A DNA stretch of 64,000 nucleotides from Palsa-504 sp963822765 (lineage in GTDB: Bacteria; Actinomycetota; Actinomycetes; Streptosporangiales; Streptosporangiaceae): the NCBI GenBank assembly GCA_963822765.1, contig CAWGJL010000050.1:244097-308096 (forward strand), given 5' to 3'. The translations under genes and the position numbers were made by a program. Shown here in pieces: positions 63,256 to 64,000 of the stretch. The first letter of the stretch is position 1; each line of letters opens with the position of its first letter. The notes under the pieces were generated by a model that made no database searches, was not told where the DNA came from, and saw only the letters and a list, made by a program, of their open reading frames with translations.

Positions 63256-64000
63256 GCCAGGCTGTTTGCATGGCCGAGGTCATGACGTAGTTACCGGAAT
63301 CGAAGTACTCGATGACCCTGGCGCCCGCCTGTCCGGCCCCGCTGATCAAGTTGGCTTCCTGACTGGTGGCGTCGGAGTCGCCTGGCGGAATGCCTGTCTC
63401 GGACACCATGAAGGGCTTGAAGCCGCTGACCCATTCGACGTCGGCGTAGCTCGAGGCGAACCGGTTCGACCACGTGGTGCCACTGTTGGCGTAATAGCCG
63501 TCGAGGCCCACCCAGTTGACGTTGGCGACCGTGTAGCCGCCACTCGACCAGTAATTCGAGACGGCGGAGCCGCCTTGCTCGATGTTCGGCGCCCAGACCC
63601 ATGTGATAAGTGACTCGGCGGTGACGTTGGCGTTGATCTTGTTCGTCACGTAGTTCCAGGCCTGAATCCATTCAGCTTGCTGCTGGGCCTGGGACGTGAA
63701 TTGGGTGTTACCCGGATACCAATCCCACGGATACCAGGAGCCGTTCATCTCGTGGTCGAAGGTAAGGTACACCGGCCGGCCGAGCGAGGCGATGGAGTTC
63801 GCGTAGTTAGCCAGGTAGGTGTCATAGTTGCCGGCCAGGATGCCCGACAGCGATACCGATGTGCCGGAATTGCACGGGTTGCCGCAGGTCTGCAATTCCA
63901 GGAACGGCGTGACCGCGCTGGGCAGCGCCGAGATCTCGGCCGACTGCACACCTTCGTACCAGCCGTAATACTGAATGGCCGAGACGTATTCCGGGGACGA
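63242..64000 (-). CDS. GH26-like glycoside hydrolase, cut by the window end
   Basis: The reading frame runs from the stop at 63242 to the window edge, so the N-terminus and any signal peptide are outside. RPVYLTFDHEMNGSWYPWDW carries the acid/base Glu, WVWAPNIEQGG follows, and the nucleophile is in FMVSETGIPPGD. This fits clan GH-A, GH26-like mannanase or related endo-glycanases. Aromatic and Asn/Ser-rich composition indicates a secreted protein. Overlaps the end of the convergent LLM gene by about 14 bases. Confidence 0.78.
   Translation of the reverse strand, partial: SSPEYVSAIQYYGWYEGVQSAEISALPSAVTPFLELQTCGNPCNSGTSVSLSGILAGNYDTYLANYANSIASLGRPVYLTFDHEMNGSWYPWDWYPGNTQFTSQAQQQAEWIQAWNYVTNKINANVTAESLITWVWAPNIEQGGSAVSNYWSSGGYTVANVNWVGLDGYYANSGTTWSNRFASSYADVEWVSGFKPFMVSETGIPPGDSDATSQEANLISGAGQAGARVIEYFDSGNYVMTSAMQTAWLSDV

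Noticed and set aside
1..64000. CRISPR array, tRNA or rRNA genes
   Set aside because: No regularly spaced repeats, cloverleaf or rRNA-like segments were recognised by eye.

Overview
The window is 64 kb of very GC-rich DNA from an actinobacterium, most likely a soil, Streptosporangiales/Catenulispora-like actinomycete. The signs are GTG starts, many TetR/HxlR/ArsR regulators, an XRE-DUF5753 regulator paired with a DUF397 protein and an anti-sigma ATPase, SpoIIE-phosphatase and DUF574-methyltransferase relics, F420/LLM oxidoreductases and an Ada-AlkA fusion. I saw no rRNA, tRNA or CRISPR array. The order looks accessory: small regulator-plus-enzyme pairs, six toxin-antitoxin-like pairs, many truncated genes and a central defence island.

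Layout. 0-4.6 kb: membrane esterase, TetR with twin operators and a divergent NAD-epimerase, then an ArsR-YbaK pair. 4.6-9 kb: gene debris (GNAT, SpoIIE, DUF574), a VapBC pair and a SEC-C protein. 9-18.2 kb: a hypothetical protein, HEPN/MNT pair, DUF2786 protein, AhpD-like protein, damaged hydrolase, HxlR/RibD-type reductase pair, HepT/MntA pair, a small protein behind a perfect operator, and a RelBE-like pair.

18.3-47.8 kb is the defence island. It opens with a GHKL-ATPase/zinc-metallopeptidase protein. Two diverged copies of a cassette follow (SMC-like ATPase with one CxxC, then a small helical HEPN-like protein). Between the copies lie a tandem pseudokinase-kinase, an anti-sigma/XRE/DUF397 set and a broken ScoMcrA-head gene. 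Next comes a phosphorothioation locus in sspABCD order (cysteine desulfurase, DUF4007, ATPase in two parts, PAPS-reductase-like), continued by a PLD-SF2 helicase, a small protein, a DndD-like ATPase and a 164-residue protein. A convergent 912-residue protein combines two alpha-CTD-like repeats, a sigma region 4-like HTH and winged-helix modules. About 1.4 kb of debris and an HNH endonuclease close the island.

47.8-64 kb is metabolic and regulatory: GH15 glucoamylase, pRiA4b ORF-3 protein, LLM oxidoreductase with divergent TetR, a DUF5615 toxin pair, a SWIM-type C-terminal protein, VapBC, a PEP-mutase-like protein, a monooxygenase, Ada-AlkA, a gutted sensor kinase with an intact response regulator, a second LLM oxidoreductase and an extracellular GH26-like enzyme cut by the window end.

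Many otherwise conserved genes carry single-base frameshifts. Correcting them gives sensible lengths; both SMC-like copies become exactly 821 residues. Some breaks may therefore be assembly errors rather than real mutations. A short intergenic repeat with the core CCGAACG occurs at least six times and is not explained by any gene.
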